Part shown: one piece after another, positions 46,467 to 58,070 of the stretch
Position numbering within the stretch: position 1 is the first letter of the stretch
Layout: every line of letters begins with the position of its first letter
Assembly (NCBI GenBank): GCA_021234155.1
Contig: JAJEKV010000032.1
Location: 13,284,283 to 13,348,282 of the forward strand
From: Isoetes taiwanensis
Taxonomy: Eukaryota; Streptophyta; Lycopodiopsida; Isoetales; Isoetaceae
Reading direction: 5' to 3'
Length of the DNA: 64,000 nt
Made by a program: the position numbers and the translations under genes
Notes under the pieces: generated by a model
Seen by the model: only the letters and a program-made list of their open reading frames with translations
The model's database searches: none
Told to the model about the DNA's origin: nothing

Positions 46467-48184
46467 CTGAAACGACCTCAATTTAATCATCCTGCAAAAT
46501 GAATGAATATGTTTACTTAAGTCATAGCTCTTATCATAAATAACCCAGAAGTGTAAATCATTCACATGGAATAAGAATGACTCTGCCTTTTCTTCAAAAA
46601 CTTTGTAACGAAATCATTTGCTCTCAGTTCTATATGTTTTGAAGCTCATCTATTTATGCGTTCTGGAATCTGCAAACGGTATACTAAGTTTTACCTCAAC
46701 AACACAGCAAACCCCCAAAGAAAAAAAAGTAAAAGCTCCTAGTAGAAGGGTTAGACCTTGAAGATGTTGCCGCAAGCTTTTCAATAAGAGAAGATACTCT
46801 AGAACATGGTTTCTATCTAGTCTCAAGCTCTATGACTAATAATGTATTATTTTTGAGATGGTTTATCTCTCGCCGTTTCTTCTTTCATCGTCCAATTTGG
46901 AGTTCTCCTAGAAAAAATAGACAGAATATCCAGATTAGATTGACTAACATATCATGTTGATTCTTGTCCATCCTCTCCATTTCCTCTTTCTTTTTGTAGC
47001 CTTAAGCTGTCGTTGTGTAACTTGCTAACTGACCTGTACACCCAAAGATTATAGATGTAAATACCTATAACAAATCACCAGAAACAATATGCCTAAGCTT
47101 TTCTGCAATCAGGATACCAGTCTTATTCTCAACACCATTCTCACTTATTTTCTATACTCTGTTAGATACATATCAAACAATCTTTGTCCTGACAATCTGG
47201 ATGCATCAAAACCAATCCCAAGGCGCAGAAATGAGTAACTATATCTGCTCGAAGGTAATAGAAAGTCATGCAAATATTTGGCAGCCCTTAACGTTTTCCC
47301 TATGGCATTAGTAATAGATGCCTATTTCTTTTGTGAACTGCACAGTAAAAAGTTCTCATGTTATTCAAACTGACTATGTGTTAATTTATTGCCATTTCCT
47401 ATAGGTAAGGTTGCAAGAAGACCAGACAGAGAATGGTCTTTCATTGTCGGGAAGTAGAAGCATATCTCTGCTATATGTCTTTCATGTCTGGCCTCCAGCT
47501 TTTGTACGTGTAGTCATGGTATCTCTCAATTTCTTCCATTTTCCTTTTAATTTTCTTAACCTTTACCAATCTCTGCTGCAACAAAATAAGATGTGATACA
47601 TAAGTGAGAGCGGACATAAGACAAAATGTTACTCTCTGACTTGGTTGAAGATAAAGTCACTCTCGAACTTAGAAATCGTTTGCCCCTTGTCTTGCTCATG
47701 AGAGTCCCGAACTTTTGCTTACCTTGAAATATGTTTCAGATTCCCTTTCTTACATTTTTCTTTTCACAAGATATGCATGCTCCTGTTGAAGACTTTGCAG
47801 ATTTCGTGGAAACAGCGAGCTTTGTTTTGGCAACTGTTCTTCATAGTGTCGCCTGCAGATGATAACTCAGATTTCACCTGGCATCTAAGATGGTAAGCAT
47901 GAAGATGTAATAATTTATTAATCAGTATGATAATTCACCAAGGCACCTTCTGCAGCTCCTTAGAAATTGTTTCCAGATATGGTTATCCTACGTGGGCAGG
48001 GCTATAAATCTACATATTTTACCTGATTTTTCTATTGCAAAATCTGTTTAAAAGTCTTGTAAGTCTTGTTTGCTTTTGTTCGAGCTGAATAACTGGCCTT
48101 GGCCTAAATAAGTGGAAAAATGGATGTTGCTCAACTTTTTTCAAAGCTTCAGATGGAAACCAATGCACAAGCTTGTGAACATAC

Positions 48185-48399
48185 CTCAGTTTTCTATGCC
48201 GCCTGCAGTTCCTTCTCTCTTCAAGTTTCTGTTTTGATATGCAAAGCTCATGGCATTCCTGACAAGTACGGTTGACATCCGACCGTTGTGATATAATCTG
48301 TTGTTCAAATAAAGCAATGCTTGCAACATTATTTGCTCCTTTCTTTCTTGTTCATTAATCTTCTCTTCCAATGCAATTTCAACAATTTGGCTTTCATTT
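48185..48399 (-). pseudogene. Coiled-coil exon copy 3, copy B
   Basis: Counterpart of 18711-18925, with the same internal one-base frame change and an intact GTATGT donor. Confidence 0.5.
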
Positions 48400-49683
48400 C
48401 TGAAACATGAACCTCAATTAGACCATCTTGCAAAGTATACCGTCCGACAGATGCATTGTCCATTGAGTCCCTTAAGGTCCTTCGGCTCTCTGTACACGCC
48501 TCTTTCTTTAAAAATGAAATGTCAGATGCTTGACTAGCTATTTCCGGTCATTTGATCGTTACTTCCATTATCACGTGATAATTCAAACTTTCTGAGTCCT
48601 CATTTTGCTGCATTGCTGCATTGTTCTGCGGCGTTGTGCGACACAAGACATATGCTCATATCGTAAAGAGTGTTGCCAAATTGCATAGGTTAGAGTTTAC
48701 TTACCACCATCTGCACCATAGGTTAGAGTCAAATGGCAAATGCTGAATAAATATCACCTGCTGTGAACTCTCTGCAGCTGATCTCTATTCAGCATTTGCC
48801 ATTTCGGATATGGTTTTATGGAGAAAGTTGCCTCTATTTTCGGCTGATCTGAAGATTTGGTCCCTATTTGGCCATAGCTCCTGCGGAGTTGAGCTGGAGA
48901 AAGGTTTTGCACGTCCGAACGGAATATTGAAGAGAAAATGATCAACGGAATATTGAAGAGAATATTCTATAGGGCAAATGAATTTAGATGTGTCCAGCCT
49001 TCAATTAAAAAAGAAATTTAGGCCCAGATTCTACTAACCGGAAGTTTTTACGTGGACGAATTGCAGAAGTCCACAATAGCATTGTTTATGAGTTTTGAGA
49101 TTCCATTACAGCCCGGCAGTTCCTGATGTGGCGGCAATTATCACAGATTTTACTTTCGGGCAAGATCCCTTGGGACTTTGATGGTACTTTGATAAAAACC
49201 TGTCATCTCGATGTAGTTGTGTATTGTTAAAGAATTGAGGGAATAGGAGTGGAATAGTGGCGTTGGAATTTAGGGTGGAAGATCTCGACTCGAATGCTAA
49301 TATTTAGCATAATAACAGGCGGTTTCTTTTGTGTTTTTTGTACGCTTTTCAATATGGTTTCACTATGATTTGGTTGACGTATTCGTTTGACTGTACTAAA
49401 TAGTTTTCTGAGCGTTGATTCTAAAAAGAAAGAGAGATCATGTGGTTCCCCCTTTTTTGTTTTAAATAAAGGGCTTTTTTTTTTCAATTTCTTACATTTC
49501 TATGAGCATGCAAGGCACTTCATTTTAGGGTTTCGAGGCCCTTTCTTAGGGTTTCGAGGCCCACAGTTCTGGCTTTCGTCTGTGAGCACAGAGATAGTTC
49601 TGAATTCATATAGTTTGATTTGGGTGTTGGGGATGCAGCGTCTACATCAGAGTGAGTGTGGTATGGCACGGAGAGATCCAACA

Positions 49684-50343
49684 GACGGCTAGTTATCTAT
49701 CAGGTATGTCGGACCTGCCTAAAGCTCCAATTCTATGCCATTTTTGTATAAGTACGATATGCTTTGGTCTTGTTTCAATGGTTTCTTCATCAATTTAAAA
49801 GTAATGAAGATGGTATGCTTTCACAGAACTGTCTTACATTTCGATTTGTTAAGTATATTATTATTCTGGCTGAAGGATATGGCAGCAGCCATTGAAAATG
49901 TCTGAACTGCCCTATCTAAGCATAATGAGAGAAATCCATGGCATAAACCACTTTTGCCTTATTACTTTCATGGTGGATCTTTTAGTAGTGCAAAGACACT
50001 TCAAAGAAGCAAGGACGGCTAGTTATCCATCAGGTATGCCGGACCTGTCTAAAGCTTCCTTTCTGTGCCATTTTGTATAAGTAAGATATGCTCTGATCTG
50101 GTTTCAATGGTTCCTTTATCAGTTTAAAAAAAATGAAGATGGTATGCTTTCACAGAACTCCCTTATTTTGCAGTTTGTTAAGTACATTATTATTCTGGCT
50201 GAAGGATGGCAACAGCCATTCAAAATGATTGAACTGCCCTATCTAAGCATAATGAACGAAATCCATGGCATAAACCACTTTTGCCTTATTACTTGCATGG
50301 TGGATCTTCTGCGGCAGGCAGTACGCTTCAAAGATGAAAGACA
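49684..50343 (+). repeat. 330-bp tandem duplication (copy B)
   Basis: Two units, 49684-50013 and 50014-50343, equivalent to 20222-20879. In both units here the donor context reads CAGGTATG, while unit 1 of copy A has lost AG. A 164-codon frame crossing unit 2 (50144-50638) is hydrophobic and unrecognised. It is broken in copy A, so it is not taken as a gene. Confidence 0.6.
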
Positions 50344-51238
50344 TAAGCTGAAAAAAAAGCATTACAGGGTATTCTTAATATGCCAAATACAGTTTGACCC
50401 TCAATGCAACAACACAAGGCATGCTTCAACCAATTCATTTCTTATAGCTTATATTCAATTTCTCTATTTTCCATTTGTATTGTGTGCTATTATCTTGTAT
50501 CCTTATCTGGCAGATGAGCATGAAGTTTTTGAGATGCTAATTTGTTTGTTTGCATATTGGTATATTTTCTTGCCTCTAATTGCGTGTATCTTTTGGCATT
50601 TTTGTATGCAGACCTTCTACATTGCCTACGAACATTAATATCTAGCATACATATTGGCCTTTTATATTGCCTACGTACATGGAATTTGCTTAGGACCTAT
50701 CAAGTAGAGATTGGAAATAATCAAAGATGAATTGTATATCTTGGTTGCTTGACGCACGGGAAATTGGCATCCACAACATAAGAACTATGTTGTATTTGGA
50801 ATGGCATGTTGTATTTGGATAGAATAGGTTGTGATGTTCGTATGAATGGGGGTATTTTTACAATTTGATTTATATTTGAAGCTATAGAAGTGTGATTATT
50901 ACTATTATGGCTTTAGCCCAGATGGATTTTCAAATACGTCTTCCAAGAGATTTTAACATTCTCACAACTCCAATGACAAGGATGATGCTCTGTCTTGCTC
51001 TAGCTCTACCTTCACAGTTGGATCCATGTTCGATGAATATGGCACCACCATTATTATGAGCAGCATGCTTATTAGCGGTCCCACTATTGCATTAATGAAC
51101 ATTATCACATCTTACATCGCTACAATGTTGAAGCCCTTAAACTTTATATCACGGTTTCTATTTCTTTTTGCTATTTTAAATTTCTAAATAAATTTCTTTA
51201 AATTTTTTTAAATTTCTTTTTGCTATTTGCTATTTGCA

Positions 51239-51700
51239 CGTCCATTGAAGAGAAAATGATCAACGGAATATTGAAGAGAATATTCTATAGGGCAAATGCC
51301 AAGCCGTCCATGGAAATTTAGATGTGTCGAGCCTTCAATTAAAAAAGAAATTTAGGCCCAGATTCTACTAGCCGGAAGTTAAAAAAGAAATTTAGGCCCA
51401 GATTCTACTAGCCGGAAGTTCTTACCTTGACGAATTGCAGAAGTCCACAATAGCATTGTTTATGAGTTTTGAGATTCCATTACAGCCCGGCAGTTCCTGA
51501 TGTGGCGGCAATTATTACAGATTTTACTTTCGGGCAAGATCCCTTGGGACTTTGATGGTACTTTGATAAAAACCTGTCATCTCGATGTAGTTGTGTATTG
51601 CTGAAGAATTGACGGAATAGGAGTGGAATAGTGATGTTGGAATTTAGGGTGGAAGATCTCGACTCAAATGCTAATAAACGGCATTCAGTAGAATCGGGGC
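51239..51700 (+). repeat. Extra fragment of the 19430-19850 repeat
   Basis: It repeats GATCAACGGAATATTGAAGA and the following 440 bases, found at 48920-49270 in the same copy and at 19430-19850 and 23430-23990 in copy A. It contains a 40-bp tandem duplication around 51340-51419. Confidence 0.6.
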
Positions 51701-51774
51701 CTTAAATGTGTCCAATCCTATATTCCACGAGTCAATGTACAAAAGACGCCTCCTGCTCCACCACCTCGTATTGA

Positions 51775-52301
51775 CAAGGATTTTGAGACGTGCCCAAGAT
51801 TTATAGCACCTTGAGTAGGCAAAGTGAGAAATAGAAATCAAGAAATTTTATTGGCTGATGGCTTTTCCAAAACTTGGTTAGGCCCAGGTGTGATTTCACC
51901 CTAAGAACCTGTTGTGCTTACAAGAGCTCGAAGATTGGAACCCCTTGCCAAACGGCAGCACCATAGAGGCTAATCTACAAAGCAAAGCAGCAGAGAGATT
52001 CTATTATGTTCTAAAACTAACACCTTCAGAGTCACATAACAAGAGGCCCTAGATCTTCGCATAAATAGAGCTTTGGAGCTGCACGGTACCTTAAAGCACT
52101 GGTTTTGCTAGTTGCACACACAAGGGGAGTTCACACTTCATTGGTGTACGAACCAACTGAGTGAAGGTAAGGAGGTTTTTAAAGGGGTATCTGCGTGCTA
52201 TACCAGAAATATATTATTTGCGATAGCATTGTATAAAAACGTGAGGGGTAAGTTGGCGGGAACGTTAACATTGTAAGCGTTACGAGGTATTGCAAATAAC
52301 A
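51775..52301 (+). repeat. Recurrent module, copy 3
   Basis: The same module as 22190-22785 and 26740-27213, ending at the left boundary of the TIR element. Confidence 0.65.
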
Positions 52302-52332
52302 CATTAGGGCGGATTTGGGGTCTGAAAATGGC
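52302..52332 (+). repeat. Left terminal inverted repeat
   Basis: 31 bases matching the reverse complement of 56475-56505 with one mismatch (G versus C at the 23rd base). Confidence 0.88.
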
Positions 52333-52731
52333 CTCCTATCAGCCATTCCACGTCATATTGCCGCTCCCTTTTTCCCATGCCACCTAGGATACCAAACTCT
52401 CATAATTACAGATTTGCTTGGAATATTCTCCCGGAATAAGGGGGATTGCGCATTCATGGCGCCATATGTATTTAATTTTGTTGGTTGTCAGACAGGCTGA
52501 TGCAACATGTGGCGCTTCTAAAAAGCCACTTGCATTATAGCATACAGGCAACTCATGGCCGGTGTCTCTTCGTTGTCGGATACCAAGCGTGCGTGTCACA
52601 GATTCTTGCGCTTATTTTCATTTAGAGGCCATGGCCATACAAGCTTCCCGCCTTCCACATTTCAAAATTTGAATGTGTAGGTTGAAGCTTTGTATCAGAC
52701 TTTTATTTCGAGGCGCTGCGGCTGCGCCTTA

Positions 52732-52933
52732 TGGGTGGTTCACATGGAGAAGTTTAGGCCCTCCGCTGAGTTACGGCGAGTTAAGCCCGATTAAAAATTC
52801 AGTTTTGCATCAGCCTACATAAGTTGGATCTTGCAAGGGCTGATTTTCCAAAGCGGGGCTGAATTTTTTTGCCTCAGCCCAAGTTCAGCGAGGTTTTAAG
52901 CGGTAACCGCGATTCGTCCATGTGAACCCAGCA
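52732..52933. mobile_element. Nested 202-bp MITE with TTA target duplication
   Basis: The ends TGGGTGGTTCACATGGA and (inverted) TGCTGGGTTCACATGGA are flanked by TTA at 52729-52731 and 52934-52936. A 3-bp TTA duplication with short terminal repeats fits a Tourist-like (PIF/Harbinger) MITE. It has no coding capacity. It sits inside the 4.2-kb element, so it arrived later. Confidence 0.7.
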
Positions 52934-53521
52934 TTAACCGGGATCTTTACTTCATCCCAATACAGGCTTCCCGCCCCCTACAATTCGAAATTTGAATTTG
53001 CTTAATGTATAAAAGCATGGATTGTAGGAGAATGGACTTTTCGATTTCCATATGCACGTTGCAAATTTCAAAAACGAGGTTAATACGAACGTTCGGCTCA
53101 CACGAAGCGAATTGTGCTGGGGCATACAAATTGTACACCTTCATTTCGCGCCGTGCGATCCACGCAGTATGGAAGCTCCAAATGATGTGTAGATCCCGGG
53201 GGATGCACTTATACAAAAGGGGGTATGCCATGTGCGTGCAGAGGGTGACCAAAAACACCCCCGTATACGATTTTTTGAAAGGCAAATTTGACCCCTTCCA
53301 TACAAAAATTACTCCAAGTAGTGGTCAAAAACCCCCTTAACTCCGCCGTATACGTGTGGAAATGGGTCCAAAAAACCCCCCTACAAGTCACTCAGGCACA
53401 TTGTATGGCACCCAAAAGTGAACCCCCCTTGGTGTAGATAAGGATCCAACTGACTCACGAATATGCTCCAGTCTTCAATCGCAAAAAAGGAGGTCTAAAA
53501 AATAAGAACTTAGACCTCGAC

Positions 53522-53713
53522 GTGTTGTGTCTTGCAGGCTCAAAAAGTGTCGACATCTGGGCGGATGACAGTTTATATCCATTGGATCCGTTGAGTGGCA
53601 AGAAACCGTCATTTCAGGACATTTCAAGTTTAGTCCGATTTTGTGGTGACGGTAACTCTGGCCTCCTAGGATATTGTGAGAGATTGAGAGAGGATGAAGG
53701 CATTCGGAATTGA
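53522..53713 (+). CDS. Short unrecognised ORF inside the TIR element
   Basis: A 63-codon frame of ordinary composition (SVDIWADDSLYPLDPLSGKK). Its first codon is not ATG and no family is recognised. It may be a captured exon fragment or chance. Confidence 0.2.
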   Translation: MLCLAGSKSVDIWADDSLYPLDPLSGKKPSFQDISSLVRFCGDGNSGLLGYCERLREDEGIRN

Positions 53714-54073
53714 ATACAGTTCCTTGAGATGAGCTGCTTCCGATAAGGAAGGGGAAATGTCCGTGAAGATGCTAATAAATGACATTATACTTTGCAATGT
53801 GAAGGGTTTATACATTCTTGAAGTACAAAGGTTATGGTGTTTGTGTTTAGATACCGCTAATACAAGAAGTCTTTGACTACTTTTAACAATAGATTCCTTT
53901 AAAAATCTATTGCCATTTAAATTATAGCAAAAATGAGTCTTGAAACTCTTTAAGTAGTAGAAGAACTCTTTGACTAGTTATCCATTTGATGACCATTGAT
54001 ATGTGACATTCTTATATGCAAACGTTCATAAAATTTATGAACATTGAAGGTCAAAGCCATCCTTGTTTAAAGA

Positions 54074-54141
54074 GGATCATATGATGCGAAATCTTCATGC
54101 GCAGAAGTAATTGCATATAAGAAATTCGCTTGGTGTGATCC
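54074..54141. repeat. 68-bp palindromic unit 1
   Basis: Left arm GGATCATATGATGCGAAA, right arm ending TTCGCTTGGTGTGATCC, around a divergent core. The left arm is partly changed relative to units 2, 3 and 5. Total length is exactly 68. Confidence 0.7.
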
Positions 54142-54300
54142 TTGCGTAAAACAGTAAATAGAAACACAAATATTGAACTTACAACTTAGCGTAAACAAAT
54201 AGTATTTTAATAAACCAACACTTTATATACTAACACTTTACACTTTAAATAAGATATTTCTTTCTTTTCTTTTACTTGAAAGCTATTTTTTTTTCAAGAT

Positions 54301-54368
54301 GGATCACACCAAGCGAATAATACATATGCAAAAAAAAAGGGACACACTAAATTCGCATGGTGTGATCC
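54301..54368. repeat. 68-bp palindromic unit 2
   Basis: Arms GGATCACACCAAGCGAAT and ATTCGCATGGTGTGATCC, complementary at 17 of 18 positions. The core contains an A9 run. The flanks are repeated around unit 3. Confidence 0.8.
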
Positions 54369-54496
54369 ACTTTCTTATTTGTTGTCAAATTAAACTTAAA
54401 TACAAGTACTCATTCCTATTTGTATCTAAAATGCTTTACCACTATTAAGTACATAAGTCATTATCCCTTTTCAAAGAGCATATTATTTTTCAAGAA

Positions 54497-54564
54497 GGAT
54501 CACACCAAGCGAATAGTACATATGCAACAAAAATGGAACACACTAAATTCGCATCGTGTGATCC
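54497..54564. repeat. 68-bp palindromic unit 3
   Basis: Arms GGATCACACCAAGCGAAT and ATTCGCATCGTGTGATCC. It starts 196 bases after unit 2 and shares the following CACTTTCTTATTTGTTGTCA flank, so units 2 and 3 belong to a tandem array with a period near 200. Confidence 0.8.
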
Positions 54565-54684
54565 ACTTTCTTATTTGTTGTCAAATTAAAATTAAACACA
54601 AGTACCCCTTCTCATTTAATGCTTTACCACCCCAAGTGCATAAAGTTATTAGTCCTTTTCAAAGAGCATATCTTTTTTTAAGAA

Positions 54685-54702
54685 GGATCACATCAAGCAT
54701 AC
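54685..54702. repeat. Half unit (left arm only)
   Basis: GGATCACATCAAGCATA at the array position expected for a fourth unit. The core and right arm are deleted and the array flank follows directly. Confidence 0.6.
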
Positions 54703-54892
54703 TATTTGCATCTAGAATACTTTACCAACTCTAGTAGTACATAAAGTTATTAGCCCTTTTCAAAAAGCAAACACTTTATCAATAAATGCACGTCACATAT
54801 CCACACTTAACTTCAAATAAGACACATATATATTTCTTTTATTAAAAGATAATCAAAGTAATTTTACTATAGGAAGTCATCTTTTTCCAAAA

Positions 54893-54960
54893 AGATCACA
54901 CCAAGCGAATTTTGTATAGGCTAAAAGGTTGGAATATACTAAATTCGCATGGTGTGATCC
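54893..54960. repeat. 68-bp palindromic unit 4
   Basis: Left arm AGATCACACCAAGCGAAT and right arm ATTCGCATGGTGTGATCC. The core differs from those of units 2 and 3, yet the length is again exactly 68. Confidence 0.8.
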
Positions 54961-55638
54961 ACTTTCTTGTTTGTTGTCAATAGATAATAACACCAAGTCC
55001 CTCATCAATAGTCTCCCATTTGCATATAAAATATGTATCATTCCAAGTTATATTATATTTTATGAACTAAACTTTTTCAAAGAGGAAACACTTAATCAAT
55101 AAGCCAACATTTTACCAACAACCAAAGCTTTATTAAATAAGATTTTTATGTTATTTTATCAAACCTAACAATGTTTCCATATGTGACACTTTGAGTTAAC
55201 TGATCCAAAGGCTCATGAAAGCGACATTTTATACAATATGTCTTTGGAGCTTTTGTGTCGTGGCATTAGTAAACACCTCTAATGGAGCAAATATTTTGTA
55301 ACTCATTTTTTCAACAACCCTGGATGCACGTCTTATCAAACATTTCTTCATTGTAAGGACACCATTCTCATAAGGCTTGCACAATTCGCTTAAAAGAGAT
55401 CATGGGACGACTTTCAAGCTCGGCTCCCACAACTTTACAACGTAAAACTAGATGCCCATTGCCCTGAATGTATATCTTGGAAAAGCATGTCTCTTATGTC
55501 CATATGTTAGGCAACAACGATGCTAGTAATGCTTTTCCCTAGTCTCAAATCCCCGACATCTGATAAATATAGCCCAAAGAAAAATATTTGATTCAGTGAG
55601 TGAATATAAATCAAGAAGAGGGAAGAAAAAAGAAGCAA

Positions 55639-55706
55639 GGATCACATGACGCGAAATCTCACTACACATTTACAAAGTGCATATGCATTTTCGCATGGTG
55701 TGATCC
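55639..55706. repeat. 68-bp palindromic unit 5
   Basis: Left arm GGATCACATGACGCGAAA and right arm TTTCGCATGGTGTGATCC. It stands 746 bases from unit 4 with an unrelated core, but keeps the 68-base length. Confidence 0.75.
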
Positions 55707-56474
55707 ATGTATTATTGAGGGTGCAAATTTGCAAATATCCTCCTCTTCAAATCCCTTTCCCCCCTCCCTTCCCTTTTTTTTTGCAATATACTATCCATAG
55801 CATTTATTTTGAACCCTATAGTTCTACCTATTCATTGCATATGAATGTCGCTCCGACGATGTAACTCTATAGTCACCCTTTGTTAAGGATAGCATTCTCA
55901 CCCACATCCTTCCACCGTCAGATCGATCGGTCGTTGAATTGTAAGAATGAATGGCAGAGAGCAATACGATGAATGGGAGAGCTGAAAAGTAGGAAAACTT
56001 CAGAATGAAAATTTGGGTAGTAAAAACATGGCATGTAACATACGTTTGCTTGTCCGCACATCGCCTCGCCGTTGTCGCTTAACTCTATGCTCGCCCCGCA
56101 AAAACACAGACACTATTGGAGACTTGGATTCTAAATGAAGAGCGAAGGCGGAGAGGATGCACGTAGCGGCGCTAATGTGAACAATGGAAATCTTGGTGCC
56201 AAAATTTGATAAGCTGGTTGGTGCATGTGGGCATGTGCACAGTAGGCGGGAAAAGTAGCCATTATTTTGGTCCGCGATACGATTTTCAAAAAATGCGGGC
56301 CATTAATGTGGTTGCAATGAATGCACACACATGTCCTATGAAATTTCGCCATGTGGATGCCAAGTAAGCCTGCTCCTCTTTCTACTTGCCAACTAATACT
56401 GACTTTGGAAAAAAATGCGCAAACATCATTGGTCGCGAGAAACATGACGTGGAATTCTGGCATCCAAGATATGG

Positions 56475-56505
56475 GCCATTTTGAGACCCCAAATCCGCCC
56501 TAATG
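56475..56505 (-). repeat. Right terminal inverted repeat
   Basis: Reverse complement of the left terminal repeat at 52302-52332, with one mismatch. Confidence 0.88.
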
Positions 56506-56932
56506 ACTTCCTTACTGATACGTGAATAAGTCAAGCTCAGGTAAATTTAATGATACATATATAGGATTTTATAGATAGTGTCTTACTTCATTTTGTGCAA
56601 TTTTGTTTATGTTTCATAATTTTTCACATCTTCAATCCGATTTAATATGCGAGGGGTATAATATGCAATCACTACATATATAATGCAACAATTTAAGGCT
56701 CTCTAGTTAACACGTGGTCTACCTCCATTTTTTGATAAATTTAAAGTAATCACGCCAAAAATACACAATAACTAGCCTTACTTAAGTGGTCTAAATAAGT
56801 GGAAAAATGGATGTTGCTCAACTTTTTTTCAAAGCTTCAGATGGAAATCAATGCACAACCTTGTGAACATGCCTCGGTTTTCTATTCCTCCTGCAGTTCC
56901 TTCTCTCTTCAAGTTTCTGTTTTGATATGCAT

Positions 56933-57850
56933 CGTGTGTGTTTAGAACTAGAGATGATAGAGCTTCGGCAGTCCCTGTCTATCTAAAGCCACATACACAT
57001 TTGGAAGTGGTGTTGAGTGGAACTGAAACTGTCGTGATTAGCTCCACTGACATCAAAATTTTGGAAGCTGATACACAGTGGTTCAATGATCAATTAATCC
57101 TCTTCTTCTCAAGGTGATACTTTCATCTGATTTGTGATCATTAGGATTGTGCCATCATATGTATATGTTTGCAGATACATGGAATACTACTTGATGCTCC
57201 AAGGAATGAGCCATCCCTTTCAAATTTTTGACCCTCTTTTTCACTTGACATTGTCCAAGGACACAAATAGTTACAAAACAATAAGGAAACATGTGAATCT
57301 GGATAAGTGCCAGTACATGTTTGTGCCTGCTTGTGATGGACATCACAGGACCTGTTTTCGTAAGCCGCGCGTGTCTCGCACAGAGATATAAACCAGGGAA
57401 ATATTGACATATTGAAAGGTTAGTGCTTGCTCATTGCATTTTGCTGTTGTCACACAATGACAACAAACTTTGAATGCAGGTTCCTGGAATTACTTGGACA
57501 CAATAATTTCAGCTTTACAACCTCAGATGTTGTGAAAATTTCCAGAACGCCTCTCCAAACTGATGGTCATTCATGTGGCCCCGCTGTATGTTCGTTTATG
57601 CACAAATTTATGAGGGGGTACTTGAAAGGAGTGAATATATTGTTGCCTGATCTAGTCTAGTGAGTTAACTCAAATGCAGCAGACAAACCAAACTCTGTTA
57701 TTGATAAAGTGTGGTTAACTGCAGGTTGTGGACATTTCAAACCAGGATCTAGTTGATGTTAGAGTGTTCACGCTTGAAATTTTAAGATTAGAAGCAACAA
57801 AAGTTGGAACTGAGAGGAACATATGTATTGGGAAGCATGTAGGTGCATGA
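56933..57850 (+). pseudogene. Ulp1-like cysteine protease (C48 family) of a DNA transposon, 5'-truncated
   Basis: Ulp1-type proteases cleave ubiquitin-like modifiers and are often carried by plant DNA transposons. Exon 1 (to 57113) reads VVISSTDIKILEADTQWFND. A 61-base intron (57114-57174) has GT-AG ends and the frame continues RYMEYYLMLQGMSHPF to CQYMFVPACDGHHRTCF. This is the region of the catalytic His, with R where W is usual. The segment that should hold the catalytic Asp is not recognisable. Exon 3 (57481-57660) has PLQTDGHSCGPAVC with the catalytic Gln and Cys. Exon 4 (57725-57850) reads DVRVFTLEILRLEATKVGTE, a typical end. The 5' end is cut at the junction with duplication copy B. Confidence 0.75.
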
Positions 57851-58070
57851 GTCACCTCGTACTTTAAAATCACTGTGTATCTTTCTTATGTACATGATTG
57901 TTACTGTAACCTCGATTCATTTGAATGAAAATTCATATTCAATTATATGTTCTTTGTCACAAACTAAAAGTGTTCAAAAGAATTCAAATCTTCAAAAGAA
58001 ATAAAGACAAACTCATTTTCATAGCTGAAGCACAAAACTTCAGATGAGTTCTGAAAATTACAAAATGGTT

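Larger units (their letters stand above)
52302..56505. mobile_element. 4.2-kb TIR element without target-site duplication
   Basis: Both ends carry CATTAGGGCGGATTTGGGGT in inverted orientation, extending to about 31 bp with one mismatch. A further shared ATTCCACGTCAT block lies 11-18 bases inside. Joining the flanks gives GCAAATAACAACTTCC, exactly the sequence of copy A at about 22791-22806, so the insertion is precise and no target-site duplication is present. The left third contains a nested MITE. The middle is AT-rich with an array of 68-bp palindromes. No transposase frame was found, so it is non-autonomous. The superfamily cannot be assigned from the ends alone. Confidence 0.85.
43457..56932 (+). 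repeat. Large direct duplication, copy B, with 4.2-kb insertion
   Basis: This corresponds to copy A from 13966 onward. Agreement is close to about 51180. 51190-51690 replaces the copy-A sequence with a fragment of the 19430-19850 repeat, including a 40-bp tandem duplication at about 51340-51419. The match resumes at 51690-52301, is interrupted by the TIR element at 52302-56505, and continues 56506-56932. It ends where the Ulp1-like gene begins. Copy B is about 9.3 kb without the insertion. Confidence 0.88.

Noticed and set aside
50144-50638. 164-codon hydrophobic ORF as a membrane protein gene
   Set aside because: It crosses splice-like sites and a tandem repeat, is interrupted in copy A, and has no recognised family.
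54074-55706. The 68-bp units as a CRISPR array
   Set aside because: The units are inverted-repeat pairs in a eukaryotic transposon with irregular spacing and no direct-repeat/spacer pattern.
52302-56505. TTA/TAA as the target duplication of the TIR element
   Set aside because: TTA on the left and TAA on the right are inverted, not direct, repeats and belong to the terminal repeat itself.
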